This document shows positions 12,031 to 12,776 of a DNA stretch of 12,776 nucleotides, piece after piece. The translations under genes and the position numbers were made by a program. The notes beneath the pieces were generated by a model. That model saw only the letters and a program-made list of their open reading frames with translations. It searched no databases and had not been told where the DNA came from. Location of the stretch: positions 1 to 12,776 of the forward strand of contig JAFLSL010000009.1 of NCBI GenBank assembly GCA_022510985.1. Reading direction: 5' to 3'. The DNA is from Ruminococcus sp. Lineage in GTDB: Bacteria; Bacillota; Clostridia; Oscillospirales; Acutalibacteraceae. Within the stretch, counting starts at the first letter, position 1; each line of letters begins with the position of its first letter.

Positions 12031-12776
12031 ATGTACAGACACTACAGAGCTTTAGAGCTGGATAAAATTTTAAACCTTTTAGCCGAGAGAACTTCTTGCG
12101 AAGAAAGCAGAGAAATGGCACTTGAGCTAAAGCCTGAGTTCAACCTCATTAAAGCCGAACACAACTTAAAAATGACCGACGACGCTTATGTTCTTACGGG
12201 CAAATTCGGTGCACCGTCATTCGGCAACGTAAAAAATGTTGCAAATGAGCTCAGACGAGGCGAAGCAGGAGGTATGCTCACAGCTAAAGAACTTCTCAAA
12301 ATCGCTGAGGTTTTGCGTGTAATCAGAGGAGTTAAGCAGTGGCAAAGCAAATGTATAAGCACTCACACAACGCTTGACATACTGTTTCAGGGATTGGTTG
12401 TAAACAAGTTCCTCGAAGATAAAATTCATTCGTGCATAATTAACGAGGAGGAGTTTGCGGATACTGCATCGCCTGCACTTTCGGATATTCGCCGAAAAAT
12501 CCGTACGGCGACCTCAAAAGCACGCGAAACTCTCGACAAAATTATCCACAGCAGTACATACCAGAAGTATCTTCAGGACGCTATTGTAACGCAGAGAGAC
12601 GGTAGGTATGTAATACCTGTTAAAGCTGAATGCAGAGGAAATATCGCGGGACTTGTACACGATACAAGTGCGAGCGGTCAGACGGTTTTCATCGAGCCGA
12701 TGGGAGTTGTTCAAGCCAACAACGATATCAAAGTCCTTATCTCAAAAGAAGAAGCGGAAATCGAGCGAATTCTGTT
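12031..12776 (+). CDS. mutS2: Endonuclease MutS2, N-terminal part (partial)
   Basis: MutS2 is a MutS-family ATPase with a C-terminal Smr nuclease. In different bacteria it suppresses homologous recombination or acts on collided ribosomes (ribosome rescue). The window holds 248 codons and stops mid-gene. The N-terminal MYRHYRALELDKILNLLAERTSCEESREMALEL and the core RDGRYVIPVKAECRGNIAGLVHDTSASGQTVFIEPMGVVQANNDI are characteristic. The ATPase and Smr domains lie beyond the edge. The ATG at 12031 follows AGGTGA closely, 7 bp after the recO stop. No promoter is visible between them, so co-transcription with recO is likely. Confidence 0.95.
   Translation, partial: MYRHYRALELDKILNLLAERTSCEESREMALELKPEFNLIKAEHNLKMTDDAYVLTGKFGAPSFGNVKNVANELRRGEAGGMLTAKELLKIAEVLRVIRGVKQWQSKCISTHTTLDILFQGLVVNKFLEDKIHSCIINEEEFADTASPALSDIRRKIRTATSKARETLDKIIHSSTYQKYLQDAIVTQRDGRYVIPVKAECRGNIAGLVHDTSASGQTVFIEPMGVVQANNDIKVLISKEEAEIERIL

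Noticed and set aside
12542..12550. TTATCCACA, a perfect DnaA box, inside mutS2
   Set aside because: It encodes ordinary MutS2 residues, is isolated, and one 9-mer match in coding sequence is expected by chance.
1..12776. Mobile elements, defence islands or other novel multi-gene system
   Set aside because: Every substantial reading frame is accounted for by a conserved housekeeping gene or a shadow of one. No terminal inverted repeats, integrase, transposase, toxin-antitoxin or phage genes were seen.

Overview
The window looks like a chromosomal housekeeping segment from a low-to-mid GC Gram-positive bacterium. It is most likely a member of the Clostridia close to Ruminococcaceae/Oscillospiraceae. 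This is inferred from gene order, Shine-Dalgarno-led starts and sigma-A-type promoters; no rRNA is present to confirm it. I see no insertion sequences, prophage genes, CRISPR arrays, tRNAs or rRNAs, and no convincing sign of a new multi-gene system. The unusual features are small: start codons, one active-site change, overlaps and control signals.

Layout: every gene left of about 7.75 kb is on the minus strand and every gene right of about 8.1 kb is on the plus strand. The two blocks diverge from an AT-rich spacer of about 385 bp (7748-8132). Reading leftward from the spacer, a perfect-consensus promoter drives ylxM-ffh-rpsP-khpA (signal recognition particle, ribosomal protein S16, small KH RNA-binding protein), which ends at a strong terminator. 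rimM-trmD follow under their own promoter, then ptsH (HPr) with its own promoter and a strong terminator. uvrC lies immediately behind that terminator with no clear promoter. Next come rsmD, coaD and a coiled-coil protein gene, with a promoter whose -35 overlaps the uvrC stop codon and a terminator at about 130-166. At the extreme left edge is the first 41 bp of another minus-strand gene encoding a probable signal peptide.

Reading rightward, phoH (apparently starting at an AUU codon), ybeY and dgkA overlap end to start. A hairpin follows, then era, a small yqzL-like gene (missed by length-limited gene calls), recO and the first 248 codons of mutS2. This is the classic Firmicutes phoH-ybeY-dgkA-era-yqzL-recO order, lacking the yqfF and cdd genes found there in Bacillus subtilis.

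Functionally, the window joins ribosome biogenesis and RNA maturation (RsmD, RimM, TrmD, YbeY, Era, PhoH, KhpA, S16) and protein targeting (Ffh, YlxM). It also carries DNA repair and recombination genes (UvrC, RecO, MutS2), cofactor and lipid metabolism genes (CoaD, DgkA) and sugar-transport/carbon-control signalling (HPr). Several start codons were moved downstream of the longest open frame because a Shine-Dalgarno sequence sits at the right distance.
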